Shown: positions 12,136-22,768 of the stretch, in pieces
Layout of the letters: every line of letters begins with the position of its first letter
Position numbering within the stretch: the stretch's first letter is position 1
Origin: Symbiodinium natans
Lineage: Eukaryota > Sar > Dinophyceae > Suessiales > Symbiodiniaceae
Direction: 5' to 3'
Assembly: GCA_905221605.1 (NCBI GenBank)
Contig: CAJNDS010001001.1
Location: forward strand, 364,049 to 426,048
DNA: 62,000 nucleotides
The notes under the pieces: model-generated
Seen by the model: the letters and a program-made list of their open reading frames with translations, nothing else
Told to the model about the DNA's origin: nothing
Database searches by the model: none
Program-made: the position numbers and the translations under genes

Positions 12136-13540
12136 GTGTGTGTGTGTGTAATTATATTATAGTTATAAATATATATACTTATTTATAATAAAACTTCGTC
12201 AGTATTAGAGGGCAAAAGATCTTCGTTGACCTGAGGGTTACAATGCCCGCCCCAACCCCCCCCTCTTCTCGCCAAGGTGGCGCCTCCCCTGTGCCCAAGG
12301 AGATCAGCACACTGGCCTTCAAGCCGGGCACCTTGAAGAGCCGTCGCTTGTCAAATCCCCTTTGAAAATAATTGTTAAAGATCAAGATGCTAAACCCTAA
12401 GCCCTAAACCTAAACCCTAAACCCTAAACCCTAATTATATAAACCCTAAACCCTAATTTATAAACCTTACGACATAAACCCTAAACCCTAAACCCTTCGA
12501 ATATCATAATGTATATATATATATGTACATGATAGAGGTGTACGTGGATACATTTTCCGGTTAGCCAACGGCTATATAATTCTTAAATCCGGTTGCTCTT
12601 GTTACTCTTATAATTAGAATATTATCTTTCATGATCGAAATATGGTTCATCATACATATACATATATATATATACCAGTGGCTCATTGTAGTATATACTC
12701 ATATATATATATACATATATATGAGTATATATAATTATATATAAGTATATACATATATACAGATAGTGTATATCCTATACCTATATATATATATACATAT
12801 ATATATAGAATATAAGTCTATGCTTTATATGAAATACTCGAAAATTAAAGCGCTATTGTTACTCCTGTTCCTCGGGTTTTGTCTGGGCTGCACGCAGGCA
12901 GCCTGACGATTATGAGGCAGCTGTTTGAGGTTTTCAGCGCCTGTGGGGAGGACTGGCTTCGCAGCTCCGTGGTTTTGGAGCACAGATCGGTGAACTCCAA
13001 TAAGGTGAATGGCAGATTCGTGTGGCGAACTGTTGAAGACTTAGCCAAGGAGTGCCTGGTCTGGATGGTTGCGTGTGGGCTTTTGATTCCGTGTTATTTG
13101 TTCAAGCAATTCCCCAAACCCGAAAACCCTAAAACCCTAAACCCCAAAAAGGCATGGTGAAGACGAAGCGGAGGAGCTCCGCCTTACAAAGAAGAGCCTC
13201 GGCGCACGCCACCACTCCAAGCACCCTGACTGGCCCGACAAGGTGAACAAGGAGCTGCTGCGAGTGTTCGAGAGCAAGATTGAGGACACCACGAATACGA
13301 CGGAGACCTCGCATGTCTTCAGGTGCGAGGCCGCGCTCGAGTGTCATGCCACGAAGTCCCTGCTGACCCTCGAAGCATTTTAAGTATCTCTTTGTTTCTT
13401 TGTTTTCTTGTTGCTGAAGTTGATATAACCTGTCATCAGATGTGTGATGTTATCATACATATACTCGTGGCTATACTCATATATAGGTACACAACCCCTA
13501 ATTAGGGTCCATGTACCTTATTATTGTGGTGTGTTGTAAA

Positions 13541-13578
<38 letters not shown>

Positions 13579-14485
13579 CCATATACATTATTATTATAAT
13601 TATTGTGGTGCATCTATGGTTATGGGACCCTGGCTATTATATATGAGTTTAGATACGTATACATACATATATTATACATATTGTAAATAAATATATATAT
13701 ATATATATGTATATTATATATATGTATATATATATATGCATATGTATATATATATATACAAATTACACATATGCATTATAATACTTCTTTTCTTTGTACA
13801 ATTGTGCTCTTTTTTGTATTCGAACTCAGAGTTAAGGAGCACGCTGGCCTTCCTTGAGGAGAATGGCGAGCCGTCAATGGCCGCAGGCAGCACGGGCGGA
13901 ACCGACGACCGTCCCAAGGCAAACAGGAAAGGCGGTGGTCAGAAGAAAACCAAGACGGTGGAGACGCGAATCAAGGCTGCCTTGCGTGTGGCCACGGACA
14001 AGCTCACAGAGTCCAAAGGAACTGGTTTTGAAATTTATAATTGTCTTCATGGGATAGGGTTTGGGGTTTATAATTATGGTATAAGGGTTTTATGGGGTTT
14101 AGGGGTAACTTATAAGCCCTGTAAACCCATATTTAAATAGAATAAAGCCCAAAAGCCTCTATTGTTTCAACTACGTTACTTCCCCAAATAGCTCTCAGGC
14201 TGGGAGACGGCCTTGAGGGAGGCAAACACGCCAGATGACATGATCGTTGCGATTCTGAATGGCATGCGGCCAAAAGTGGAAGACTTGCAGACATCATGGG
14301 AAGCCTTGCAAGACGCGTGGGCCAAGAAGGACAAGAACAAGTATGACCAGTGCCTGCAGGCTCTGGACGCAGCGATCCATGCGTATGACAGCGCCAGGAC
14401 GCATGCAAAGTTGCATTCAAACTCAGGTAAGGCAGGTGCAAAGAGCAAGGCGAAGGCAAAGAGCAAGCCTTCGCAGGCCGCATGA
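7475..14485 (+). CDS. gene B: large spliced protein, disordered repeat region plus dinoflagellate-type conserved C-terminal half
   Basis: Exons that keep reading phase: 7475-7604 (starts GATGCCGCCC, possible start codon 7476), 8070-8123, 9390-9531, 10273-10361 (CAMCN motif; needs a GC donor), 10749-12000, 12211-12342, 12898-13051, 13152-13322, then 13832-14024 and 14199-14485 ending at TGA. The join 13322 to 13832 is not phase-resolved and may hide a small exon; a small exon near 7773 is also possible. The N-terminal third is Lys/Pro-rich; the 10.7-12.0 kb exon is a long Ala/Pro/Lys-rich disordered region with five 20-residue repeats. The 12.9 kb exon ([20 protein letters not shown]) and the following [15 protein letters not shown] block resemble a motif set recurring in dinoflagellate proteins. 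The last exon is helical and ends in a basic [12 protein letters not shown] tail. Function unknown. Introns are AT microsatellites and telomere-like tracts; the 13,052-13,151 intron ends in a degraded CCCTAAA run directly before its AG. Confidence 0.65.
8125..9389. other. intron-like stretch inside gene B
   Basis: Contains a GA-rich microsatellite (8280-8325), a TA run (8530-8550) and a telomere-like palindromic tract at 8830-8900 where TTTAGGG units switch directly to CCCTAAA. No convincing exon. Confidence 0.5.
9625..10200. repeat. TA/TATC/TACA microsatellites in a gene B intron
   Basis: Long stretches of TA, TATC, TACA and CATA units on both sides of short unique DNA. All open frames in both directions are translated microsatellite. 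Confidence 0.9.
11078..11386 (+). repeat. five tandem 60 bp coding repeats
   Basis: Five head-to-tail copies of a 60 bp unit inside the gene B exon, encoding the 20-residue unit [20 protein letters not shown] with small changes. The unit is a multiple of three, so copy number can change without a frameshift. The same repeat keeps two other frames open (158 codons on the minus strand and 150 on the plus strand), but only the frame continuous with the flanking Ala/Pro-rich sequence is credible. Confidence 0.9.
12069..12200. repeat. TA/TG microsatellite
   Basis: Simple TA and TG repeats in the intron after the donor at 12001. Confidence 0.85.
12380..12840. other. intron with telomere-like tract and TA repeats
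   Basis: CCCTAAA units at 12,390-12,495, then TA-rich sequence with inverted ATATATGAGTATATA-type motifs. No coding island. Confidence 0.6.
13505..13760. repeat. TA microsatellite with GGTCCATGTACC motif
   Basis: TA repeats flanked by GGTCCATGTACC, the end motif of the small element at 22,371-22,475. The same motif borders TA runs at 5,941, 10,428 and 16,636, so the microsatellites may have grown inside copies of that element. Confidence 0.6.
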
Positions 14486-16033
14486 AATGTTTAAAGCCTG
14501 CCTCCCTGTGCCTCGATCAATTGTAATGTAACGCACCTTCCTTGTGATGTAGCTTCCAATCATATCATTGATTGAGGCTTGCCGCGCAGCGTGATTTTGA
14601 GATCCTGTGTTCGTCGCACCACTCTTTCTGCGACAATCAACACGGGCTAGGCTGAGTTACGCGAGATTTTGATCGATCATGACCAGAGAACACAGCAGGG
14701 AGTGAAATGTTTGGTGAATAGAAGTTTAAACATTTGCTACTGTATAAGGCTGTTTTCTCGTGTTGTTCACGTATTGGTCAGAGTCCTAGTTTTGCTGTGT
14801 GTGTCCGTAGCTGTAGGAAGGTGTCCTGTCACTGAGCAGGCCGAAGCGAGGGTGTGATGATGTTGAAAATGTGTCTTCAACGTCTTGATGCTCATGCTGA
14901 TATCAGAGAACAGAGTGAGATGTTTAGATTGCGAGTTTCCTGTTGCTCCCGCCCTACGCAGGTGCAGAGCCGGATCCCATCTCAGCTACCATTTTGGAGA
15001 AGGTGGGAAGTGGAGAAACATGGCTTGCAATATCTACAGGGTTTTCCGGCTTCATGTGGAGCTTAGGGGTTTACTGGCTAGAGCCGAAGCTGGAGTTGCC
15101 CACAGGCCTGGTTTATTGTTATAAGGGTTAAGGGTTTTGGGTTTGGGGTAGTGTTTTGGCCCTAAACCCTAAACCCTAACTAAACCCTAAAACCCTACCC
15201 CTAAACCCTAAACCCTAAACCCTAAACCTTAAACCCTAAACCCTAAACCCTAAACCTGAACCCTGAACCCTGAACCCTTAAACCCTAATTATAAACCCTA
15301 AACCCTAAACCCTAAACCCTAAACCCTAAACCCTTTTCTAAGACTGGAACTGCGGCCAGGGCAAGCCCTAAACCCTAAACCCTAAACCCTAAACCCTAAA
15401 CCCTAAACCCTAAACCCTAAACCCTAAACCCTAAACCCTAAACCCTAGACCCTAAACCCTAAACCCTAATATAAACCTATAATACTATTATATTAATATT
15501 ATGTATACATTTAATAAATTATAATAAGGGTTTAAGAACATTTATTTTATAAACAATAAAATTAAAACCTTGTAAACCCTTATAAATCCTACTCCCGAAA
15601 TCCTTTCAACACAAAACCCTAAACCCTGAAGTCTTTTCAAGCGAGACAGAGAGGCAGAGATTCCCTAAACCCTATTTGTGACACTGTTTTTAAACCAAAG
15701 CCGAAAAGAAACAACAGAACCCAATCGGAAAGGCTGAGCTCAAGGCCAGAGGCTCACACCCAACATTATCAATAATAAACATTCTTGGGTCGCAACAGGG
15801 TTGCAAAGCTAACTATATAACCCGTGTGTAGAAAAAGGATGGGATGTTGTGGCGCACTGAGGACCTGTCCATGCTCAACGCGCAGGAGATATGTTCCAGT
15901 ATTACGCAAGTTCCTTGCAAGCAATGCTGAATGGACAATGTTGTGGCTCATATTACGTATCCTGTGTTTGTTGTAGGGTTGAGGGTTTATAATTAGGGTT
16001 TATAGGGTTAATTTTTCTGGTCAAAGAACTCAG
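14486..16033. other. gene B 3' flank, candidate exon and large telomere-like tract
   Basis: After gene B's stop the DNA is unique to about 14,960. A candidate exon at about 14,962-15,125 (after CTACGCAG; PDPISATILEKVGSGETWLA, then MWSLGVYWLEPKLELP) may be an upstream exon of gene D. From 15,145 to 15,475 lies one of the longest telomere-like arrays in the window, mostly exact CCCTAAA. An island at 15,835-15,930 (LWRTEDLSMLNAQEICSS) is a weaker candidate exon. Confidence 0.5.
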
Positions 16034-19000
16034 GTATTCAAAGACTTCACACCGCTGCAAGTACAGCAGCTGGCGAGCAGTGGCACTTCTGGAAAACACC
16101 CTAACAACGTGTATCGGGATGCTTTCCGCAAGATTGACTTGAATGTGGCCAGGCTTCGTTTTGTACGTTTCAACCCATTTGTTGTTTGTTGCCGGGGCTC
16201 ATATCGGGTTATAATAAACGAATTAGATGTAGGCTAGATGGATCCCACAGAAAGGTTCCGATCCGCTGGATTAAGCTACCAGTCCGCTCGCTGCATGATG
16301 ACAAGAAGGAGGGGGAAATGACACGTGACGCAGAAATGGCACTTTTTTTCTTGTCTCGGTCTACTCTTGTAATATATATATATATGAAAACTCTACTGCG
16401 TATCAATTCTTACAAAGTAAGGGTTTATAAGGGTTGGGTTGAGGGTTTAGTGTTCAGGGTTTAGGGTTTATAAGGTTGAGGGCTTAGGGCTTAGGGTTTG
16501 TAATTAGGGCTTAGGGTTTAGGGTTCAGGGTTCAAAGTTTAGGGCTTATAATTATAATAGGGTTAAAAAATTAGGGTTTAAGGGTTTAGGGTGTATAATG
16601 GTGTACAATATAAGGGTTTCTCCTGTATATAATAAGGATCCATGTACCTATATATATACACACATTTAGGGGGTTAGCTTTGGGGCCCAAGTACATTAGC
16701 TATGTAAATGGATATAATATAATAACAGTCACATGTAGAAAAATCAAAGGTCAGTCCCGTATTTGGCTCCCGACGACCTCATCCAGTGGCTTGAGGAAAG
16801 CGGGCTGGGGCCGACAAAGGGGGCAGCAGAGAAGTACTGGAGGAAACTGCCTGGGTCACATCCTGCAGCTGTCAGAAACGCGCAACCTTTGTTTGTTTAC
16901 GGGGATGCTGCAGAATACAACAAGTACGGTGACAAGGTGTTGGGCTTTTACATCGGTCTCTTGCACATTTGTTCTTCGAATTTGTTTTTTGATACACAGG
17001 AGATTTTCTAGATATAGACCCTCGTTCTGGAGAGATGTCGTTGTACCGTAGAAATGTTTTATTTGTGTCAGACACAAACATGTTACGCATACAATCTGAG
17101 GATTTGTCCTCATGGACAAGACGAGCATTGCCGAGACGCGTGTGCCACTGTTCTTTCTACGGAATGCACTGTCGCTCGGCCGGAAGACTCTCCAGCCTCT
17201 ATTTAAAGCTATCGCGGAAGGTATCCAGCGACTCCCTGGCCATTGCCTCGCTGAAGTAAGAGGTGACTGGCAGTTCTTGGTAGATGTATTCGGCTTGCGA
17301 TCTGGATACAACATGTTGAATGTATGCCACCAATGCCACGCGACAATGCGTGCAGGTCCCCTACAGTACGCGATGTTCTCTGATGATGCTCCCTGGCGAG
17401 GAACTATGCGGAACAGACGTGAGTTTTTCATGGACGTCCTGCCCCCACTGGATGATCCCTATATTAACCCGCTGGTGTTTTTGCCCGGCTTTGGGCCGAA
17501 CATGCTCAAAGGCTGCCTCATGCACGCGTGCCATCTGGGAATAGGATTGCTGACGAACGGATCAGCTATGAAGTTCCTTTGCGTGTCTGGTTTGTTGGAG
17601 GGCGCGAACAGAGACGCTCAACTGAAGAGCCTCTGGGCAATGTTCCTCGAGTGGCGCTCTGCAAACAATGTGCAAGCTTATATGCCCAAGTTCCGGCCCT
17701 ACCTTCTCAAAGATGGTGAGGAGCAGCAATGCTGGTACCACACAAAGGCTCATCACAGCAGAGTCTTGACTGGTTTTTTGGCTGATGTTTTGTGCAAATT
17801 TGCTGCCGCTGCCCCCGAAAACGAACACCTGGCACTGGTGACGGTTTGTGTTTGGAGCCTTGGCGAGATGTACAACCGAATCGAGAAGGCCGGCCGATAC
17901 ATGTCTAAAGAGGACGCTTGATTGCCACGTTAGTTGATCTCTTGTGGGTGTTAGTACGTACTATGTGTATGTGTCCGGTATGAATGTGTCTCATGATGAT
18001 CAATATAGCATTGTCTACACTTTTTTAACCCCGAAGTGTATTTGTATTTTCTTGTACTTCGAGCCCTAAAATTAGAGTATGCTATGTCCCAGCAATGCCA
18101 AGGAAACAAGGGCTGTCCAAGATGTGGGCTTGCAATACCTGCGAAGCTACGCGGGCCTCGCACGCAGGAACACCCCCGACGACCCGTAACTGTGAACTCA
18201 ATATAAAATGTTTTGTAAATTATAGCTATAGTGGTGGCTTCGAATCTGGTTTGAAATGTATACCTGGCCCGGGGTTTGGCTACCAAGCGTGAGTAACATC
18301 TATACCCAGTATTAATATGTTAAGTATAATATATATATATATATAAGATTTACAAGAATAGATTAGATATGTGTTATTTATATATTGTAACTATGTAGTT
18401 CGAATTATGAATAATTTTAAACACATACAACAAAATGTTTCGAATGTTTCTGCCCTAATAATAAGGTATGTTTGGAGCATCCGCCCAAAACATCATGCGC
18501 CGCGGCAGCAGTTGATCAGTAATTATTAATTTATTAGAATAGATCCAAAATTTATTAAGGTCGCCTTCTAGATTACTTTTCTTGGTAGCCCAGTAACCAT
18601 AATTATGATACAAGGGCACCCTTCTTTTCGTTGGTTGTATTATAGTTAGGGAAACCATAATTACAAACAACAAGTGCTATAAGGGTACCACTGGGCCTCG
18701 AAGTCAAAAAAAAACCCGAGGTGCTGGATCACATGCTGCAGGATATGGTGATGACAGGCGCCTTCTACCGAATTTAGTTTGGTAGACGTTTTCACGAGAC
18801 AAATGTGTGAGGAGGATCATGACCTGCTATTTGTTCACGAAAGCTTATTACATATCTAAGTCCTGGCAATCAACCGAGGTTACAATGCAAGGTTTTACCA
18901 CACATATGCAGAGGAGGGGGCCATTGGCCTGGCTGTGAGTGTCACGAAGAACAGCCACAAAGTGCAGCTTGAGCGCACACTCTTGCAGAAGCATTTGCTT

Positions 19001-19069
19001 CGCCTGAAATCCCTCAGGCAAAAAATTCAATGTGGATGTATAGTGCAACCTGGGTCAAGTGTGATGTAA
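16034..19069 (+). CDS. gene D: dinoflagellate-restricted multi-copy family protein, near-complete
   Basis: Exons: 16034-16162 (43 codons, CAG acceptor, GTACGT donor), about 16243-16340, 16755-16955, 17000-17047, 17101 to about 17915, 18093-18185, about 18703-18738 and 18861-19069 (TAA). Joins 16955/17000 and 17047/17101 keep phase. Motifs in order: PYLAPDDLIQWLEESG; a PLFVYGDAAEYNKYGDK block; FFLRNALSLG; VRGDWQFL; a CHQCHA cysteine pair followed by APWR; LMHACHLGIG; YHTKAH; VGLQYLRSYAGLA; LDHMLQDM; and a final NARFYHTYAEE block. I recognise this order, including the 'HGD', 'RGDW' and C-terminal 'FY.TY.EE' blocks, from a family very abundant in dinoflagellate predicted proteomes. Activity unknown to me; a mobile-element origin is plausible because of copy number. 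The frame after 17,914 meets a TGA at once, but family continuity requires splicing on. Downstream junctions appear non-GT-AG. Confidence 0.7.
18583..18698. mobile_element. TIR element, GGTAGCCCAGTAACC family, in gene D intron
   Basis: About 116 bp with ends GGTAGCCCAGTAACCAT and GGTACCACTGGGC. Further copies lie at 23,959, 39,470 and 44,361. It sits at the very 3' end of the intron: the next exon starts about four bases beyond it, so the acceptor AG is next to the element's terminus. No coding capacity, hence MITE-like. Confidence 0.7.
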
Positions 19070-19620
19070 TGTCTGGGGCTGACAGACTGATGTGCCGGCC
19101 AGCAATGCAAAATGAAATTCATGCTGTACATTTAACATCCCAATTGGGGTTTCCCTTTAAAATATCTCCCCTTAAACCCAATGCAGCCTAATTTACACAC
19201 CCTTCGGAGGGTTTGGCAATGTCAGAGCCACCCTGTTGCACTGTTTAGGGAAGTAAAGCTCATCGAATCGTTGCTACTTCGATGTTGATGGGTTTGGTCT
19301 GTTTGCAGGCTGCTTCTTGTGTTTCTATGGGGTCCCAAAAAACGTGTACTCATCATAAAGTTGCCCAAAACGTGGTATTGGCATAAGTAGTCCATTTCTG
19401 AGGCATTGGGATCTTGAGGGCAATGGTAAGACCTTGTGTAAGAAACCATCCGCATAGCAAGGTTCTGGTCCCAGCAACGTCCTACTGAGCTCGTTCAGAG
19501 TTCGTGCGCCCCAGAGTGCGGGCAAGCATCAGGTTGCAAACATCAAAACATGTAGACTATGCATGAAAGCACCAACCTCCTTTTAGGAGACAGGTCGCAC
19601 CCTAAACCCAAAACCCTTCA
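19070..19620. other. gene D / gene E interval
   Basis: No clear plus-strand exon. Two overlapping minus-strand frames (19,222-19,455 and 19,325-19,525) are open and of protein-like composition, but I could not choose between them or extend them. A short telomere-like tract ends the interval at 19,600-19,615. Confidence 0.35.
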
Positions 19621-19625
19621 TCCAG

Positions 19626-19772
19626 TTCCGCTCAATCGACTCAGGAGAAGGGCCATCGCAGCCTTTTCAGGCCACATTTTCCTGCCGAGCGGCGTCGGAA
19701 GCTGCCCCCAGCCGCTGAAGCGTGACAACAGCGCCTTCATTGCATTCAAGTGCATGTGCCAAAGCCCCAGGT

Positions 19773-19832
<60 letters not shown>

Positions 19833-20007
19833 TCGTCATAGTAGTCGTAGCAGTAGCAGTAGCAGTAGCAGTAGCAGTAGCAGTAGCAGCAGCAGCAGAA
19901 GCAGAAGCAGAAGCAGAAGCAGCAGCAGCAGCGGTAACAGCAGCAGTAACAGCAGCAGTAACAGCAGCAGTAACAGCAGCAGTAACAGCAGCAGTAACAG
20001 CAGCAGT

Positions 20008-20076
<69 letters not shown>

Positions 20077-20361
20077 TGCTGTAGTAGTGGCAGTAGGCGT
20101 AGCAGGCAGTATACCACTAGTGAAACTAGTCCTACAAAGTCACCAAGTGGTGTAGTAGAAGTGAAAAGCAGAGGCGAGTAAAAGCAGTGAGCACCGGCAG
20201 CCGGAAAACCTAAACCCTCAACCCAAAACCCTAGCCCTGAACCTACCATTAAGCTACAACTTAGGCCCTTATTTACGGGGAGTACTGGGCCAGGCCTCCA
20301 CCAGCACCGCGCAAAGGAAGCCCGGACCCTGATGAAGAGGCGAAACTCGATTTTGGCTTTG
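19626..20361 (+). CDS. gene E: two exons around a trinucleotide array
   Basis: Exon 19626-19770 follows TTCATCCAG and ends CCCCAG|GTGTCG. It has strongly GC-ending codons (RRAIAAFSGHIFLPSGVG, then DNSAFIAFKCMC). Exon 20265-20361 follows ACTTAG and reads YGEYWARPPPAPRKGSPDPD then EEAKLDFGF, ending at a GTTAGGG donor, that is, inside a telomere-like repeat. The opposite-strand frames are also open at the first exon, but codon third positions favour plus. Whether the intervening array is spliced out or translated as polySer/polyAla is undecided. Product unknown. Confidence 0.45.
19771..20076. repeat. compound trinucleotide array (GTC)n-(AGT AGC)n-(AGC)n
   Basis: Three blocks: GTC units at 19,773-19,831, AGTAGC/AGCAGA units to about 19,930, then GTAACAGCAGCA units and a pure AGC run to 20,076. 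All six frames are open through it, giving polySer, polyAla, polyLeu or polyArg artefacts. Confidence 0.95.
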
Positions 20362-20714
20362 GTTAGGGTTTCGACTCTCACGTTGGCACATGGCAGGCAA
20401 GGTTTAGGGCTTAGGGCTGAGGGGTCAAGTATTGGCTCAATAAGGATAAAAGTTTGTTGGGATTCTAGAATGGTAGCCCTAAACCCTAACCCTAAACCCT
20501 AAAGTAGGTCTTGTTCAATGTAAAGAGCAGCAAAGCTGCCTGCGACCACAGCAGCTTCTCAGCGAGGGTGAGACAGCGCCCCCAGCCCTTGCAGAACTTG
20601 ACCGACTTAGGCTTTGGACGTAGGCTTTGGGTCTTAGGGTTTAAGGTTTAGGGTTTAGGGTTCAGGCTTTAGGGTTTAGGGGCGAGGCTTTGGGTCTTAG
20701 GCTTGTCCAGAAGC

Positions 20715-21226
20715 TTAGATGGATGAGCTGTCTTGCCCGGAATCGATACAGACATATACGCCTCCAAGTTCTTGAGCCCTCAACCGGGACAAAAAGGACG
20801 CTGTACTTGGCCGGCAGTCCTCGCTGAGGCAAGACGACATGATGAGGTGCTGCACCTGGAGAGCGGTAGCTTAACTTCATGATTCATACCTATAGAGTAT
20901 TGCGGCCAAACACCATGACCCCGGACAAGTTTTAAGGCTTGGGACTCTTTGTTATAGAGACGGTGCTCCTATTACCTGGAACCTTGTGTTTGTCCGGGCG
21001 AGAAACTGAAGGCCGACTCCAGGTTCGACATCTCCAACTACAGAGGGTTTAGGGTTTTTTTTGGCACCCGACTAGCCACAGCAATGCGGGGGTTTAGGGT
21101 TTAGGGTTTAGGGTTTGGGGTTTTGGGGTTTTGGGGTTCAGGGTTTAGGGTTTGGGGGGGAAATTTACTTCGGGGTGGTGTAAGTTCTGGGCACGGGCAC
21201 GTTGACCAACCCTGTATCACGCATCT
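20715..21226 (-). CDS. gene F: 3' exons of a minus-strand gene
   Basis: Reading right to left: an island about 21,178-21,226 (VEMRDTGLVNVPVPRTY); exon 20,976-21,037 with CTGTAG acceptor and CCAG|GTAATA donor (LEMSNLESAFSFSPGQTQG); exon starting at 20,855 after CTCTCCAG. In the last exon one frame runs 47 codons to a stop at 20,715 (MSSCLSEDCRPSTASF, then ELGGVYVCIDSG), but phase from the previous donor favours another frame, so the frame is open to doubt. Product unknown. This is the leftmost good minus-strand island and faces gene E tail to tail. Confidence 0.4.
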
Positions 21227-21389
21227 CGACCCGAAACCCTTTTTTCCAACCGATTGGGGGTTCTAAACCCCTACCTGAGTGCTGCAACCTTATACGCACT
21301 CAGGCTTACTCTTCCAACCGCCCACTCCAGCGGGCGTAGACTTAGGGCTTAACAATGCTACCGACACCAGCCTCCACAACACCCCCATC

Positions 21390-21577
21390 GCCCTGCTGGG
21401 AGGTTCATGGGTTCTTAGAAGTAGGGTTCTAAGTAAGGTTAAAAGCCTATTTCCCTACTTGCAACCCTACTTATACAAGCCCCCCCCCCCCCCCAAAAAA
21501 AAAAAAACTAAACCCGAAACCTTAACCCCTAAACCATAGACACTACTTGTAAGTACCCACATGAACCTCCAAGTAAG
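21390..21577. mobile_element. TIR element, ACTTGGAGGTTCATGGGTAC family, diverged copy
   Basis: Ends GGGAGGTTCATGGGTTCTTAG and CTTGTAAGTACCCACATGAA are inverted relative to each other. The interior holds a 14 nt poly-C/poly-A run (21,481-21,507) and short telomere-like units. Confidence 0.5.
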
Positions 21578-21629
21578 CCCTGAATCCTAAACCCTAACAA
21601 GCACCACATTCAGGAGCTCTTGGGGTGCA

Positions 21630-21900
21630 AACCCTAAACCCTAAACCCTAAACCCTAAACCCTAAACCCTAAACCCTAAACCCTAAACCCTAAAGCCCCG
21701 AACTTGGGACCCTAGACCCCTGAACCCGAAACCGCCTGAACCCCGACCTCTCTGAGGTGCCGGCACTGGACCCCCTCAACCCTAAACCCTAAATCCTAAA
21801 GCCTACACCCTAAACCCTAAACCCCAACCCCTAACCCCTAAACCCTAAACCCTAAACCCTAAACCCTAAACCTCTAAACCCCTAAACCCTAACCCCCAAA
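21630..21900. repeat. telomere-like tracts (CCCTAAA orientation)
   Basis: About nine exact CCCTAAA units at 21,635-21,695, a 70 bp break, then variant units to 21,900. Confidence 0.9.
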
Positions 21901-21997
21901 TTTAGTGGTTTAAGGACTTTCTTTTTTGCCACCCGAGGAGCCGGCTGGCTTTATGTAGAGGAGGGAACTCGTGGTTCAGGGTTTCTGCATGACTACT

Positions 21998-22140
21998 ACT
22001 TGAAGGTTCATGGTACTTAGTAGCTAAAAACAACTGTACTTATAACTGTACTTATAACCACATTAGGGCACTTAAGGGGCTTGTAAGTGGGTCATAAGTA
22101 CAGTTATAGTTAGTTACTAAGTACCATGAACCTCCAAGTA
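21998..22140. mobile_element. TIR element, ACTTGGAGGTTCATGGTAC family, well-preserved copy
   Basis: About 143 bp with long inverted ends (ACTTGAAGGTTCATGGTACT on the left, AGTACCATGAACCTCCAAGT on the right). Its interior matches the copy at 30,955-31,098 in reverse orientation almost base for base. No ORF: a MITE-like non-autonomous DNA transposon. Confidence 0.85.
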
Positions 22141-22370
22141 CTACTATGACTACCATGACTACTTTGACTACTAGTACAACTATTATCATTCATATTTCGC
22201 TTGCTTCTACTACTATGCACTTCCTTCTATGATTTTTACCCGTGCAACCATTATGGCTGTCATAACCCATAGGCTCAACATAGCCCAAAAACCTTATATA
22301 AGGAGGCCTTTTGGCCCAAACCCTAGAATCAGAGGCCTTAGAGCCTTAGGGTATTGATTATCATAAAACC

Positions 22371-22475
22371 CTAAGGGTCCATGTACCTTATTATTATATA
22401 CTTAGACCCAAAAATCCTTATATAGGAAGTACTTTAAGGCCCAAGTATTCCCTATTTAGATACATGGACCCTTAG
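22371..22475. mobile_element. TIR element, CTAAGGGTCCATGTA ends
   Basis: 105 bp with perfect 15 bp inverted ends (CTAAGGGTCCATGTA / TACATGGACCCTTAG). The same terminal motif borders AT microsatellites in the plus-gene introns at 5.9, 10.4, 13.5 and 16.6 kb. Confidence 0.8.
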
Positions 22476-22587
22476 GGAAACATCCCCCCTCCCTGGCGCC
22501 GTCAGAAATGCGGCGCTCGGCGCCAGCGGACAGGCGGCGCGCCTTGCTACCGCGATGCAGCCTGGAGCAGTTAGAAAGCTAAACTCT

Positions 22588-22709
22588 ACAGGGTGGGGCC
22601 CCCTAGTTATAAGTAGAGTTATAAGGGCCCTAAATTGGGTTATAAGGACGCTAAGTTAGGTTATAAGTCCCTTAACTACAGTTAGTATAGTAAGGGGGCC
22701 CCACCCTGT
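22588..22709. mobile_element. TIR element, ACAGGGTGGGGCCCCCT ends
   Basis: 122 bp with perfect 17 bp inverted ends. The interior consists of TTATAAG/CTAAGTT-type units that are themselves roughly repeated. No other copy noticed in the window. Confidence 0.8.
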
Positions 22710-22768
22710 AAAACCTTCAAACCCAAACCCTAACCCTTTAAGGGTCTCAGGGTCTTAGGGTTTTGGGT

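Noticed and set aside
19559-20381. polySer, polyAla, polyLeu and polyArg proteins
   Set aside because: All frames of a trinucleotide array are open; none is supported over the array itself.
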